A stretch of DNA of 64,000 nucleotides, from positions 42,704,101-42,768,100 of the forward strand of contig CM069872.1 of assembly GCA_036172665.1 (NCBI GenBank). The letters run 5' to 3'. Source of the stretch: Prosopocoilus inquinatus. Lineage: Eukaryota > Arthropoda > Insecta > Coleoptera > Lucanidae. Below the pieces are notes generated by a model, which searched no databases, was not told the origin of the DNA, and saw nothing but the letters and a program-made list of their open reading frames with translations. Shown piece after piece: positions 11,601-24,085 of this stretch; the stretch's first letter is position 1, and every line of letters begins with the position of its first letter. Both the position numbers and the translations under genes were made by a program.

Positions 11601-13040
11601 TAGGAGCCTGTTTTATTTTTAACGCAAAAGGTAAATTTCCGGAGCGGCTAGTGTGGTGTGAACCAAAACAAAAATTATAAGAAGAAATACTTCCGTTATT
11701 AATTTACAAAAAAAGGTCCCCTAAAGATGTGGTAAATTACACACATCTAATCGAATGATACCAAAAAGTAAACGAGTTTTCAAAAAAAGTGGGTGTTCAA
11801 AAAGAAAATAATAATTAACGATAAAATACTACATGATTATGAGAATAGCTGGTGCTGCAGGCAAAAATAAATAAATTTCTTTTGCTTCGTTCGTACAAAC
11901 AGCAACAACGGCCTTCGTTAAAGTGCCCTGAGCTTTGTTTCGAGAAAGTTGGTAGACACGGGCGCTTTGTATGCGGTTAACGGACAGGTATTTGGCTTTC
12001 TTCTGGCTTACCGTAGGTTGTTTTAAGGTCGTGTCCAGAATGCTTTTGCCTGGAAGTTTCGCGGTGTAATTAAGTTGGCACGACGCTATGAAATATGAAT
12101 GTCCGAATATTCGTATTTCGCATGTGAAGCTGACTACTGAATAAATTATGTCGACAGTCGTATCGACATTTGCATTCACCATAAAAAAGAAAAACTTTGT
12201 ATACTGTTTACTACATTTGAAATGTTTTCCAAAACTGCGTATAACTTATTCACGTGAAAAGGTCAACAGTTGCCACCATACTACAATTTAATAAATTAAT
12301 GTAGGGCTGTAAGGAGAGACCTTAAAACTTACCTGCACAAGGCGATAGCAGGAAGTGCTAGGAATTAACCTTGCATCTGCCAAGACCACTCAGTGGAGAA
12401 GGGTGGGGGATGTTAATAATAATTAATGCCAGGGCAAACCGATTCGTCAGACAATTCATGTACAAATTCTTGTATCGTTAGGGGGAATTATATTAGCCGA
12501 GTGGATGCTGGAAATATATTGGATAAACTAAAACATTTTGCAAAATGATGTTCTGATATTCCGACAATTATTTTTAATCACTATTACCCGTAGGTAAAAA
12601 GATCTTGTGTTGCGTCCAACAAGGAAGATTGAAGTATCGTTTCCGTAATGTATGCGAATTTTCAAAATTTCAATCTGCTTTAATGTAATCGTAAAACATT
12701 TTACAACGAGATCGCATATTTTAGTACGAAATCGCCCGCAAAGTTAATTCAAAAACAAAGTTTTATAGCGCTACGAGACTTGCGTAAACATCCTGTTTAC
12801 CCATAACTCTTTTGTGATAATCCACAAGAGTCATACATATTTCATGGTGTCGAAGCTGGCTGCTGCATCGCATCGGTCCTGGGGAGACTTTTTCTCGCCC
12901 TCGGGCAAAAAAGAAGAAACGAACGAAAACAGAAGGAGGAGAGCCCAGCAAAAAAAAGAAACAAAGGATTAGAGTAATAGGTGTTAACAAGCAGGTTCGA
13001 ATGAATTGCTAAATAATATACAAAACGATTCGAAAGGAGC
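8638..13040. other. AT-rich DNA, no gene recognised
   Basis: Short ORFs occur, the longest being 117 codons on the minus strand at 11829-12182. None has a recognisable domain. A poly-C run of about 10 lies at 9580. Around 11.2-11.4 kb there are many TAATTA/AATTAA motifs of the kind bound by homeodomain proteins, but composition alone could give these. Confidence 0.45.
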
Positions 13041-13340
13041 AACAGTGCGTTCTACAGGTAGTGGGGCGGGAATGGTGGGAGCGGCCGATCGATGGCGCTG
13101 TTCGCCCACACAATGCGGCCGCCGCAAGCAAGAAAAGCGACCTCTGCTGGATGTGCAGGTGTCCGTAGGACCTTACTACTTCTCGGTGCCTCTTAATTGA
13201 CCGCGTACATCTCTCCTTTCCCAGCAAACGCGTAGAGGAAATCTAGGTCGGGAAATTAGAAAACTTGTTTTCCTTCCCCTAGCCTCGGAACTTGCCGACG
13301 AACACGCAATTAATCATTCCGGGCTGAGCCAGCTAAACCA
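13041..13340. promoter_or_regulatory. GC-richer island, function unknown
   Basis: The stretch is clearly richer in GC and CpG than its surroundings (GCGGCCGATCGATGGCGC, GCGGCCGCCGC). It may be a conserved non-coding element or promoter-proximal DNA. I cannot identify a transcript start or ORF with confidence. Confidence 0.2.
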
Positions 13341-14535
13341 CAGTTTTAAAATTTAATGGCAAAATCATCTTTGTCCTAATTAGACTTAAGGATCATTACT
13401 ACTTGCTATTAAGGAGAAAAAGTCATTGAATACTGCATAATAATAATCATATTTTCCTATCCTCGTTTCCAAATTAATGGTCAATCCATTCGAAACGGAA
13501 CAACCACTTCTACATTGTAAGTACTTAAATTTTTTATTTAAAAAGTTTACACAAACAATTTTATGCGGAGTTATAATTAATGATGTATACAGGCATGATC
13601 AAAGAATAAATTTATAAATAAGGTAAGTTGGTGATTTTTGAAACCTTCACTACCTTTCTTAATTTTTACTGTCAATCTAGCTAACCAATCTTTTCTTCTT
13701 CGTACTTCAATTCGCAGATATTTCTTTTTGTCCCTCCTAGCAGTTAGGGCTTGTCTGTCTCGAAATATTCATCTGCTTTATATTCTCTTAGATCACTCTT
13801 AAAAATTTGCTTGAGGTTACTACCTTCCAAATCGATAATTTGGTCATAGTTTTTTTGGCCATTTCTTAAATTTTGGATCAACATAAGATTTCGGTTGAAA
13901 TCAATAGTTTGGGTGTGCTCCAATTAGTTTTAGAAAATATTCCTGTTTTTCGAAATGTGTAATAATCTCTTATCAGTCTTATCATCAGTTTGCCTTCATT
14001 AGATCTTCCTACATTTTCACATCTTTTCAACTTTACTTGCCATAGATCTATTTGTTCTTGTTAATTTCTTTTTTGTTCTTAAAATGGTAATGAAGAAACT
14101 CTTTATTTCTGACGATTACTTTCATTTACGTTCTTATCATTAATACTATGAAATCTTCGAAAGTCAGTCGGTCACTTTTAAGAAAAAAATTTAACAATAA
14201 GTTGTGCAGGGAGACTGCTTGATTTGTTTGGTAAAACTTCCTCCGGAATATCTATATTTAATTTCCGTTAATATCAATTTTATTATTGTAGGAGTGATAT
14301 TGATCTACTTACAATATGAAATGTATAGTATTGTTAAGTGCCTTTTCGGGGATTGTATTTGAGGGTCGCATCGCACTTAGAAAGCAACACTAGCCTAATA
14401 GAGGTATTGGTGCTTACCTTCTACCTTTTATTTATTCGCTTCAGGGGATGTGAGCGCAGACAATTCCCCACAAAAAAGTTTTTACACATTTTGAAGGTCA
14501 AGAATACACAAACAACTTAAAATGCATTTGTCGCC
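13341..14535. other. AT-rich DNA with faint coding-like traces on the minus strand
   Basis: Minus-strand reading of about 13640-13960 gives interrupted peptide-like runs with stops and frame changes (for example HFEKQEYFLKLIGAHPNY). This could be an old retroelement or pseudogene remnant. I could not assign a family. Confidence 0.2.
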
Positions 14536-15075
14536 GAAACAGGTGGAAGACAAACGCGACAGATGTGTCGCAGAAATAGGAAAAACGGAAAGCGAAAACT
14601 AAAAAGCAGATTCCTCTGTTGAAACAAAGAAATCGAATGTAAACATGGGTCACTCCAATGGCCTCACTAATTACCTTTCTATTTGTCGTAGAAACGGATA
14701 ATCCGCTCTGGAAAGCTTGCTAATAACAAGTCAAATGATTTTTACAAGGCACAAATAATTCCAGTAAACACTGTAGTTAACTTGAATTTCATTTAAATAC
14801 GAGAAATATTCACAACGTAAGTCCGTACGTAGTGATGAAGAAATGCAAAGTAACCTAACGTTGAAGACCAGAGGACAACACTCCGAACGCCTAAAAATCG
14901 ACCAAGCAAATCATTGTAATAAATAACGTGACTTCCAGGATTCAATAAAAGCCGTGATAACCATGCACCAAAACGGAAACAGCAGTGTGGCCACCGCAAT
15001 AACTAAACAACAACAAATAAATCATGCCACACATGACTGCTAAAAATAACTAGGGAATTAAACTGTACCAGCTGC
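14536..15075 (+). repeat. Diverged dispersed repeat, copy A
   Basis: It shares ordered landmarks with 18228-18650 in the same orientation: ACAAGGCACAAATAATTCCA near 14748 and AGGGAATTAAACTGTA near 15050. The copies have diverged with indels. Whether this is an old segmental duplication or a transposon is unclear. Confidence 0.6.
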
Positions 15076-15696
15076 TTGAAAATTTTGTGCTTTTCCCTTC
15101 TGATTTTAAAATGCAAACTATCTCTCCTACTTTAGAACGAAGCAATTATAATGTAATACTGCATTTGCGCAAACTCTGCATTTATTATCTGGCGTATCAT
15201 ACTTAAGTACAGTATGTTTCGCAATTGGGCAGGAGTTATGTGCGTATAATTCAAGATTTCTTCTTCTTCCGTTTCGTTTATCGAATTTATTTCATTGTAT
15301 TAATTTAAATTTTTTATTTATTCCTTATTTTATGGGAGTATTATATTTATTTAGTTCGTGGCTTTCTCCCTTTTCGTTTCAAAATATACACGCACGCGTA
15401 TTCCGTAATCATCAACACATTTCAATTGATATTTAACTGAGGAGAAATTAAAATTGATATATAACTATAATATAATTCAATATGTTGTAATAATCAGTTG
15501 AAGAGAAACAGTTTTTAGGTAATCGATTGTTATGCCTGTTATACTATATCAATCGCAGCAAGCATATCAATTGGTATAAAATGCTTATAGAATAGACGTA
15601 ATTGGCTTTTAAAGAAAGACATAGACAAATTTATAACAACTGTTAGATACGGTACTGTAGGTACTGTTAGATATCAATGCTTATAAAATAGCTATG

Positions 15697-15950
15697 GTTA
15701 AAGAAATTACCACAATAAGTTTATGCCTAGGTATCTACGCTGCCATCTTCAGTACAATTAAACACTACACGCTAGTTAAAAGTACTCACAAACACTCGCA
15801 TATTAATCACCAAATCTCGAGTTGAAGTGCGCTTAACCGTCTATGCGAATGTTTGTCAGTGTTTTAACTATTGTTTAATGTGCTTGGGAGTGTAAGTGTA
15901 CTGAAGATGGCGCTTAGCTATCGCAATACGTATCTACATATATATAAAGT
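15697..15950. repeat. Large imperfect foldback repeat
   Basis: The left arm GCCATCTTCAGTACA...AACACT is mirrored on the right by a complement ending TGTACTGAAGATGGCGC. The arms are about 80-90 bp with several indels, and the loop is short. It is a MITE-like or inverted retroelement copy with no coding content. Confidence 0.6.
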
Positions 15951-18227
15951 CATTCTGATAGGAGAAATTTCTAATTTACTTTCCAAGCCACTGGTTCCTT
16001 TGGTGTTCTCAACATATTATGGGAAATAAGTTATATGCTTGCTTTATAAATTTTAAGAACACTAAGGAATTGATGCTTTCTTGATGTTATGCTGGAAGTA
16101 CTGGTTGACCAGCATTAAATGCCGAATTGTACGTTATTTCTGGGCTGGATCTTTCAGCGCATTGTTTAGAATTATTTCCACTTTAGTTATCAAATAGTAA
16201 ATGAATGATAACTGAAGGTTTGTTTTAAAATTCTTATAGAAAGGTAATGTATATGTAACAGTAAATAAGACCCTGAAATACCAGCGAATATATGTTTCCA
16301 ATAGATGTTTATTTTGGACTATCTGAAATTTGTATGAATTAATTACCCTTTCAATCAATTTAACTTGTAACTGTTTCAGTTCTACGCAAACAATCCCGAA
16401 TCAGTCCCGAATAGAATCGTTTTCGAATCGAGGCGCAAATTGGTGTTATTTTAAATTCGGAACTAATTATTAATCAACGCCAAACTCCGTGTAGGTACTA
16501 GAATTCCGCTTTCTTAATGAATGCAAAAGGAAATCGTGTCATGTTCGCCAACTTGAAAACGGAAGCGAATCACTTACATTCGTCGACATCGCCGGCGAAA
16601 CGTTTATTTTTCGTGCGTCGAAACGCGTGCTACGTCACCGTCATTGATTCGTTATTTTTAGAGATACTTCCTTACATTGGCCTGTCAAGCCGTGCGATCA
16701 TTAATAATAAAGTTTTCGGAAGCGGTGTTCATTCAAATCGCGTTCGTTAGCGGTTCGACCCGAACGCTCCGTAATCGGGCAGGGCAATTTTCATTCATAA
16801 AACTCAAACGGTGACGATGAAATTTCGTCAGGTACATCATGCCACCGGAGATTTTCCCGGAATTAATAAAAGAAATAAGGTAATTAATCCGGGCATGTTG
16901 ATTATCAAGCTGAGAATCGCACGGAATTTTTTTTTTGTAATGTCATTACTTTAATGTCGGGGTCGATGGTGAACCAAATTAATTAAAAAAATATTTCAGG
17001 AATTCCCCAGACGAGATAAAAACACATAATTACATATTTATACAGTTATGTACACACGAATAAATCTGGAGTATAATTGTTTACAAAGCAATAATTCAAT
17101 TATTCTTTGTCTTTGTAGTTATTCTCTTCTTTTAAATCATTTGTTTATAATCAGTGGACCACGCTATATTCAGTTGATTAATCACCAGCGTCCAATCATG
17201 TTTCTTCTACAGCACTTGAAGCTCCGGAAAATATGTAAACTACAATCAAATGAGCAAGATGGTTGGTGTAAGCCAATCAGATTAGAATGAGGCGAATAGT
17301 ATACGTTATTTACTGCTGCCAAGTGAATAAATTTACTTCATCTCCTGAATGATTAAAACGAAAAACGGTAACAAGTTAGCTTTGAAGAAGACAATCAGCT
17401 GCCCAGAGCTAGTTCTGAGAAGGAGAAGGGCGCCAGGAGAAGTGACCCTAGTTGATTTCTACGCCACTGCCGAACCATCCTCCAATTCCCAGGAGAATAA
17501 TCCATTCTTGCATCCAAAATAATTGTTCGTCGCAACAAAACCACAGATTATACTTAAAACGTATACTAAAAACAATATACAGTACAAAAGACTATTGCAT
17601 AACAGGCCTGACTCTAACATATCTCCACGTACTTACGCGGCGTTGAAAATATGTGATTTATGCCTGGTTTCTGACGGGATATGTAAATTTATGTAAAGAT
17701 AAATTTATATTGACAGATAACTTTATGAAAAGTATAAACTGTTGTACGTTGCTACGTTATCTACAGATAAAGTTTTGACAAACGGGTTTTAGAAGTTATA
17801 GTGAGTTTATCTCCATGCAAAGTTATTGTTTCAGTTTCAGAAATCGGGCATTAATCTCTTAAACAAACTTCAATATGAGTCAATACTAATCTTCATAAAA
17901 TGTGAATCGGTACTCTATCAGACTTAAATATAACGCAGCTTAATTTATTCGAGACAACATTAAACCAGTGCCGGTATATCTGCGTTACATACAAACATGC
18001 ATTAAGTACATAGCATAATTAAAATAATACGTTACGTTTGGTGGAGGTCTTAGAAGTTAAGTTAAGTAGATATCAAACATTACTTAGATGTCATGTAGTG
18101 TCGTCACCTCACGTCAAATTTCCTGTGTGTCGATGGTTGCCAACTGCCGGACGTTCGTGACCTTAGCGATGCCCTCACGTATTCGACGTTCGTTGCTTCC
18201 GGTATACGATAAGCGATGAAGAAGTGT
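15951..18227. other. No gene recognised
   Basis: Short ORFs only. The part at about 16500-16800 is somewhat richer in CpG. A segment at about 17400-17450 weakly resembles the repeat family at 24.0 and 57.4 kb. Confidence 0.4.
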
Positions 18228-18650
18228 TGGCGAAATATAACAGAGGCGGAAGAAAAGCCCAAAATGAGAAAGCGAAAACGAAAAGTCTCAAATCACCTCT
18301 GAATTTATCAGAAAAAGAACGGTTCATGCGCTTGGTAAAAGTTGTTTAAAGCAGCTTAGCGGGTTCACAAGGCACAAAGAATTCCAGTACACACTGTTGT
18401 TAACAAGAATCTCGCATAAAATTAGCGACGATTATCTCGTCTGCTCTTTGTGCAAAGTAAGGCGTGCAGTAGACGCCGGAGGAACTTGTAAGGGAGTCAA
18501 TTAGAATTCAAAAAATGGGTCACATGACCTCTAGAACCCAACAGAAGTTGTGATAACAAGGCGCCCGAACGGAAATTGCCAACTGACAACCCCTGTATCG
18601 TACCTTACATGAATGTTAAAAAGAACCAGGGAATTAAACTGTAATATTAC
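18228..18650 (+). repeat. Diverged dispersed repeat, copy B
   Basis: Second copy of the element at 14536-15075, sharing ACAAGGCACAAAGAATTCCA and AGGGAATTAAACTGTA in the same order and orientation. Confidence 0.6.
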
Positions 18651-19158
18651 CTACTACCCAAGACTTCCAAAAGCTTGGTTCAAACTGTATCAGCGTTTTA
18701 AAATGTTTCGTATTTAGCAAACAAAAAAAAATATTTTCATCAAGTCACCCTCTGAGAAAGTGCCACTATCTTCTTTAGATGTGTGTAATTTAACTTGTTT
18801 GACATTTCCATGTATATTACATTTCTACACTCCATTTACTTCGTGTTTATTTTCAATTTACTTTTTTTTTCTCCGGTGTGTTATCTATTCAATGAAATGA
18901 AAGTCTGCTTACGTGTGCGTATCGGCAACTGAATTTCCAAATTATTTAAAACGAGAGTATATCCCCCTTTAATATTCCAAAGAAAGGAATTTGTTTTTCT
19001 AATGGCCAGCGCTGCTTCCAATTCAATTTATTTGAACACTAAAGAATGATTGGTCCAACTTAATAAATAGAAAACTTTTATACTTACAACAATTTGAATC
19101 GAGATTAAAAGAATTAGATAAATCTTTTCCATGAAATTATTTATGTGTTGATGGCCTG

Positions 19159-19182
19159 TTTCAGTGCTTAAGTTCTCATCAG
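19159..19182 (-). other. Hammerhead-like core (CUGAUGA...GAAAC)
   Basis: The minus strand reads CTGATGA, then GAACTTAAGCACT, then GAAAC. The stem II candidate pairs only partly (outer AG/CU and central CUU/AAG). No stem I is evident. It may be an eroded hammerhead or chance. Confidence 0.2.
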
Positions 19183-19836
19183 GTACATTAGATTATCGAG
19201 TGGTAAACACGTACACATTGCTTGGTATAGAGAGTTGTGCCGCTTATTATCATGAAGAAACGCTCACATTTAACCCAGTTTATTACAGGCAGGGCACGGA
19301 TTCACATATATTATATTTATTAAGGAAGCGGAGCGTCGCGTTGTTTTTATTTTTTTTTCTGATCCTAACTAATACTCTTGCACTCCTATAAGTTGAGACC
19401 GTTGCGCCCTCGCGTTCCCTTTTATTTTTTCTATTCTTTTTAAAACGAATATTTACATTTAATTTTGCATCATTTAAGACAGGGCTAAAACCCTTGCTCG
19501 AGAACTATGGACTCAAAAACCACGGAGAAAACTTCGAATTTTGAGTGCGTGGGTTTTAAAATTAAAGACAGTTCCATGACAACATAAGGTTAAACTGGAT
19601 ATGTTGTTCAGTGATTCGTCGAGTGCAACAGTTTTCTTATACACCACCACCTACAATGCATCGTCGGGGTCAACCCTATCCTTCAGAAGCAGGTTCCTAA
19701 TCGATGTGAGGTACTCCACCCTTCTCCCCAGACAAAAACTAAAGGAAACAAATCAAAAGTTGTCACTAACCACAAACAGTTTCAACTGACGGTATAACAA
19801 ACAAAAACACTGACTTGTTTGACGGGTAAAATCAAC

Positions 19837-20270
19837 GATCTTTTTTTATGAAAACTAAACTACAGACGTGCGCGGTAATTTTATTTGATATAAAAAGTAG
19901 TCTGAGTGATGAGTTGGCTGTGCATATTTTACTTATTCTTTGTGAGAATTAACATTACGAGCTGCACATGGATAATGCGCAGAGCGTGCATTTTAATTAT
20001 GATTGTCCGAGAGTTGGTTATAAGCGACAGATATATTCTATAAGATATCTTTTTCATAAGAAACTGAACCACAGACTTGTACGTTAATACACAGATAAGT
20101 ACAATATATATGAAAATAATGTTTGCAAGTTGAGTGCACGTTCCTGCTTGTTCTTTTCGAGACGATATGCTACGAACCGCATATGGATAGAAGGCGAGAG
20201 GTGGTATTAAAATAAATTTGTCCGAGAGTTGACTATAAGTCTATCGAAACATACGATTACGATGAACGGT
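19837..20270 (+). repeat. Diverged tandem duplication, about 211-215 bp
   Basis: Paired landmarks recur about 211-216 bp apart: TCTTTTT...AAACTRAACYACAGAC near 19837 and 20048, CATATGGAT/CACATGGAT near 19965 and 20181, and TTGTCCGAGAGTTG near 20005 and 20218. No ORF spans the units. Confidence 0.6.
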
Positions 20271-23200
20271 AAAAATAACGCAGCGAACTGATTATATGTA
20301 CATACTGTATGTTTTATTTCAAGTGAAAACGTGCATTAAATACATTTAGTAAATATTAAATAAACGTAGATGCACATAAATTATATAATAAATATTCACA
20401 TAAACTATACAATTGGTGAGAAGTCAATGCGTGCATGTGTTTCAAATTTCAAGCCCCCGGCTTCGCAATTTCATTCCAAGCATTCTATTTTCTAAGGTTA
20501 TTTGTTTTCAGTTCCGCGTATAACATTTTTCTTCTTTCTTTTTACTGTCCCGTTCCTTCACAAGCCCCTTAATTTACCCTTTTTATCTTTCCGATGTAAC
20601 GATGCAGAGCTGTTCTGTATAAATAGTAACTACACTTGATTACTTATCACTCATGCCAGTATAAATCTTGCGTAATGTGCTTTAAGTGTTTGTGGGACGT
20701 ATTCTGTAACTTATTAACGACGTTAAAATTTAGAGGTTCTTTAAAATATAAAATACAGTTCTAGGATTGGTTGTTACCGTAGCAACAAAATTTAACAGCC
20801 CTTTAAAATTAACGCTTTTGATACAGAATAGGCCCCTGTTACAGTTAAAATCCTTCTGATCGATTTCGGCAACATCGCCTCTGCAGTTACAGCGTTGGTT
20901 TGCATGCAACGTCGCTCTATTAACCGGAAATGATTTTAGAGTACCATTTGAAATGCTGGTTTCTTATTTGCCATTAACTTCAAAGAATCTGACGTCCCCC
21001 TTTTCCGATTAATTGAGCCATTTTCGAGTTTACGCGAATTTGTGCAACTGTTGATGGCAAGATTCAATTATTACAGATTTTCTGGAAGTTGATCGCCTCG
21101 ACGTGATCTGTAAAGTGTTAAATCTCATCTTAATACAAATGAACTGTTTAATTTAAACAGGTATGTTTTAACTTAACACAGGTATTTGACGTTATCTCTT
21201 TCTTTCTTTCGTTTAGAATAGTGTTCTTAATTGCAGACGGAGTTTTATTATATACTTTCCTGCCGAATTAATCATTCTTGCGGTTTCTTCGTACTCGATG
21301 AGTCATCCGTTTGATTACAGCCGAGGCAGAAAGCAAATTGTGAGTGCACTTCGAATTCCGTGAATGACGTGAACATTGGGCAACATATACACAACAAAAC
21401 CTTGACCCCGTTGCCAGAACATCAGTTATGATCAGCTACACCTACAATGTAAAGTAAAACTTTTTACTTTACACGTCTATTTAATTGTGAATATTATCAG
21501 CACGACGCGGTGCATAATTTAAGAAGAGTAATAACAGTTAATTGCGTTATTTAGTTTAAATTTGTTCATAAATTCCGTATCGTCTTTTGGGACGCAAGTC
21601 TACTTGTTCGATCAGATCTGATCCCTTCGCGTTGATGTGTTTTGTGACCGCCTAAGTTTAGATTGTTATACTTTGACATTTGTGTCGTATTATTTGGCCT
21701 TCGCCGAGCATTTCCGTTATAACGTTTAAAATAATAAATATTTCTACACAATTGTGTTGTATTATTGTCCACTGCCTACGCTGAACGCACCAGTGTATGA
21801 AAATCTTCTGAGGATTCAAGAACACCATCGCACGCTGTTGGACTTTTGGAAACTACTCCACGGCGAATCCTTCAGCTGGGTAAATTTTCCTAGCGCTCTT
21901 TCGCAAAGAGCAAAAATTGGGAAAGCTGTTAAATAAGCAACGCGAGCTTGCCACCAGAATGCATTATAAACGAGAGGGTTGTTAAAAAGATTGAATTGCA
22001 ATTGAATTATGCAAGGGTACGAATGAAACAGAGAATTTTTTTTCTGTTTTGCCTGAGTAATTTTTCGTGACTATTTCTATTTAATATCAATATTTTACAT
22101 TTATACCTATATGTATATTAAATGAAAAAGTAATATCGACATGCATATTTTTAAACAAACCGTTTTGTGATTCCAGAAATGACACAAACACATTGTACTG
22201 TCTGTATCAATAAATTTTAGTCTGACCTATAGTAGTTAATTTATAATATACAATATCACCTTACTTTATAAAAAAATATATTATTACTTATACGATCTAA
22301 AGGCAGGCAACTCTGCAAAAACTGGATGTTTTTTAAACAAAATTTCCAGCTTTGTTACTGCTCAAAGAAAACAGCGAATACATACAAAAGTGCGTTAACA
22401 TTGGATATCAAAGAGATAAGCCATTAAAAATATATATTAACTTTACATTTGCGAAGGCAAGCGAGAGGACGAACTTTAAAGTTGCCTCGAGTCATGCGAC
22501 GCAACTGAGAAAAGGGAAAAAAAATCTTCATTGGATGATAAAGTGCTCTACAAAAGAATACGTATATATAAAAACTGTAAAACAATTAGGATTAGGAGAA
22601 TAAAGTATAGGATCCACACAATTCTTAAATATTTAGATTAGATTTAGATTCACTGCGACTAGAGAAGATTCAATGAAAATGTACCATGTTACAGGGAAAA
22701 TTGGTAATATTCGTTACTGTTTTCGCTTCGTATTTAAATTTTAAATTATCGAATTTTGTTCCAGAATTTTACTTTCATTTTTTCTGTCACCTTTGTTACG
22801 GGTTAATTCCTAGTTACATTTCGGCAATCACGTATTGTGTGTGCTTGATTAGTAAGGTGGCAATATTACGTTCCGAAAGTGACGTGCTTGTGCAATTTGA
22901 AATCAAGACTTTTCATTGATCTTGGGCAACCACGCTTATTGCGCCTTGTGAACTGGTTGGCTCGCCATTTTGGATAGTAGAGGGCCTATTCCGGCATCAT
23001 CGACTTCTAGTTTCGGTGGATATTACCATTTGGCACCTTAAGTGAACACATGTTCTGTTGCTTGCCTGAATTTGTGCAAAATTGAGTTCCTAAATTCTAT
23101 AGTAGAGTGCATATGGAATTATATAAGCCCTGCGTGTTTTCTGAGTTGCTTTTGACAAATCTTCCGAGCGGATTAACCAGATCTGCGATAAAATCCGATG

Positions 23201-23333
23201 CAGGTTACGATGTTTAAACGTTGGCCACGGAAATTATTACTTTGTTTTGATATAGGAAACCGCTTCTATTTTTGCTTCTACATTTTCTTCTGTTCTTTTC
23301 CCTACCGTGAGGTTTACGACTGCATACGCAGGT
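20271..23333. other. No gene recognised
   Basis: AT-rich sequence with only short ORFs (up to 83 codons) of no recognisable family. Confidence 0.4.
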
Positions 23334-23545
23334 AATGTTGCATTTCCTCGAGGTCGCCAGAACGACGCCCGCGCTCGAAAGTCATTAATGTACGATAGTT
23401 TGTACGTCAAGATTGGTGCATTCAGGAGAGAGTCTCACCGTTAACTTTATCTGCGGCTGTCCCGCACCGAATGTTGCATTTCCTCGAGGTCACCACAACG
23501 ACGCCCCCGCTCGAAGATCATTGATGTACGATAATTTGTACGTCA
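23334..23545 (+). repeat. Local duplication of a 76-bp segment, period 136 bp
   Basis: AATGTTGCATTTCCTCGAGG begins both copies (23334-23409 and 23470-23545). The copies differ by only a few substitutions and end in TTTGTACGTCA. Confidence 0.8.
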
Positions 23546-23984
23546 GCACGCTGCAACACCGATCAACTGGAACTTCATCTCAAACGTTTAACGTACACAT
23601 CTATTTTATAATTGACGCCATTTGATTATTTTACGTAAATATTTTCGGCAGAAGTTTGTGTACTAGTTTAATGTTTTCTCGTGGATTTTAAGCCAAGTTT
23701 AATTTAAGCAGATTGAATTATCGTTTCACGATTCTGTGAAGGTCAGTACTGTTTGCCTATTTGAATTTGTTCATTGTTTCAGTTGATTATCGTATGGAAT
23801 CATTGAACCGTTATTCGGTTTTGAAGTATTTGGGTTATTCTAAGCACTCAAAGCTTGTACTTATTGTACTAAATTAGTGTGTGCCTAAATATATTTATTA
23901 TTGATCTGATCTATTGATCTGTTGCATGCATCTCAAAGACTACCTTAGACAAGCGATTGACAGAAGTTCTCCTAGAAGTTTTCG

Positions 23985-24085
23985 GTTATCAGCGCACACT
24001 GTAGATTTTTGGAACACAGCTGGGGTTACCCTTACGCCCTTAATATTTTACCCACACCATCTCCTTCAGAGACTAGCCTGGAGTG
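23985..24085 (+). repeat. Dispersed repeat, copy shared with 57.4 kb
   Basis: It contains ACACTGTAGATTTTTGGAAC, CAGCTGGGGTTAC and TCCTTCAGAGACTA. The same landmarks occur in order on the opposite strand at about 57390-57515. Family not identified. Confidence 0.6.

Noticed and set aside
11829..12182. 117-codon minus-strand ORF
   Set aside because: Balanced composition but no motif, no homologue recognised and no gene context.
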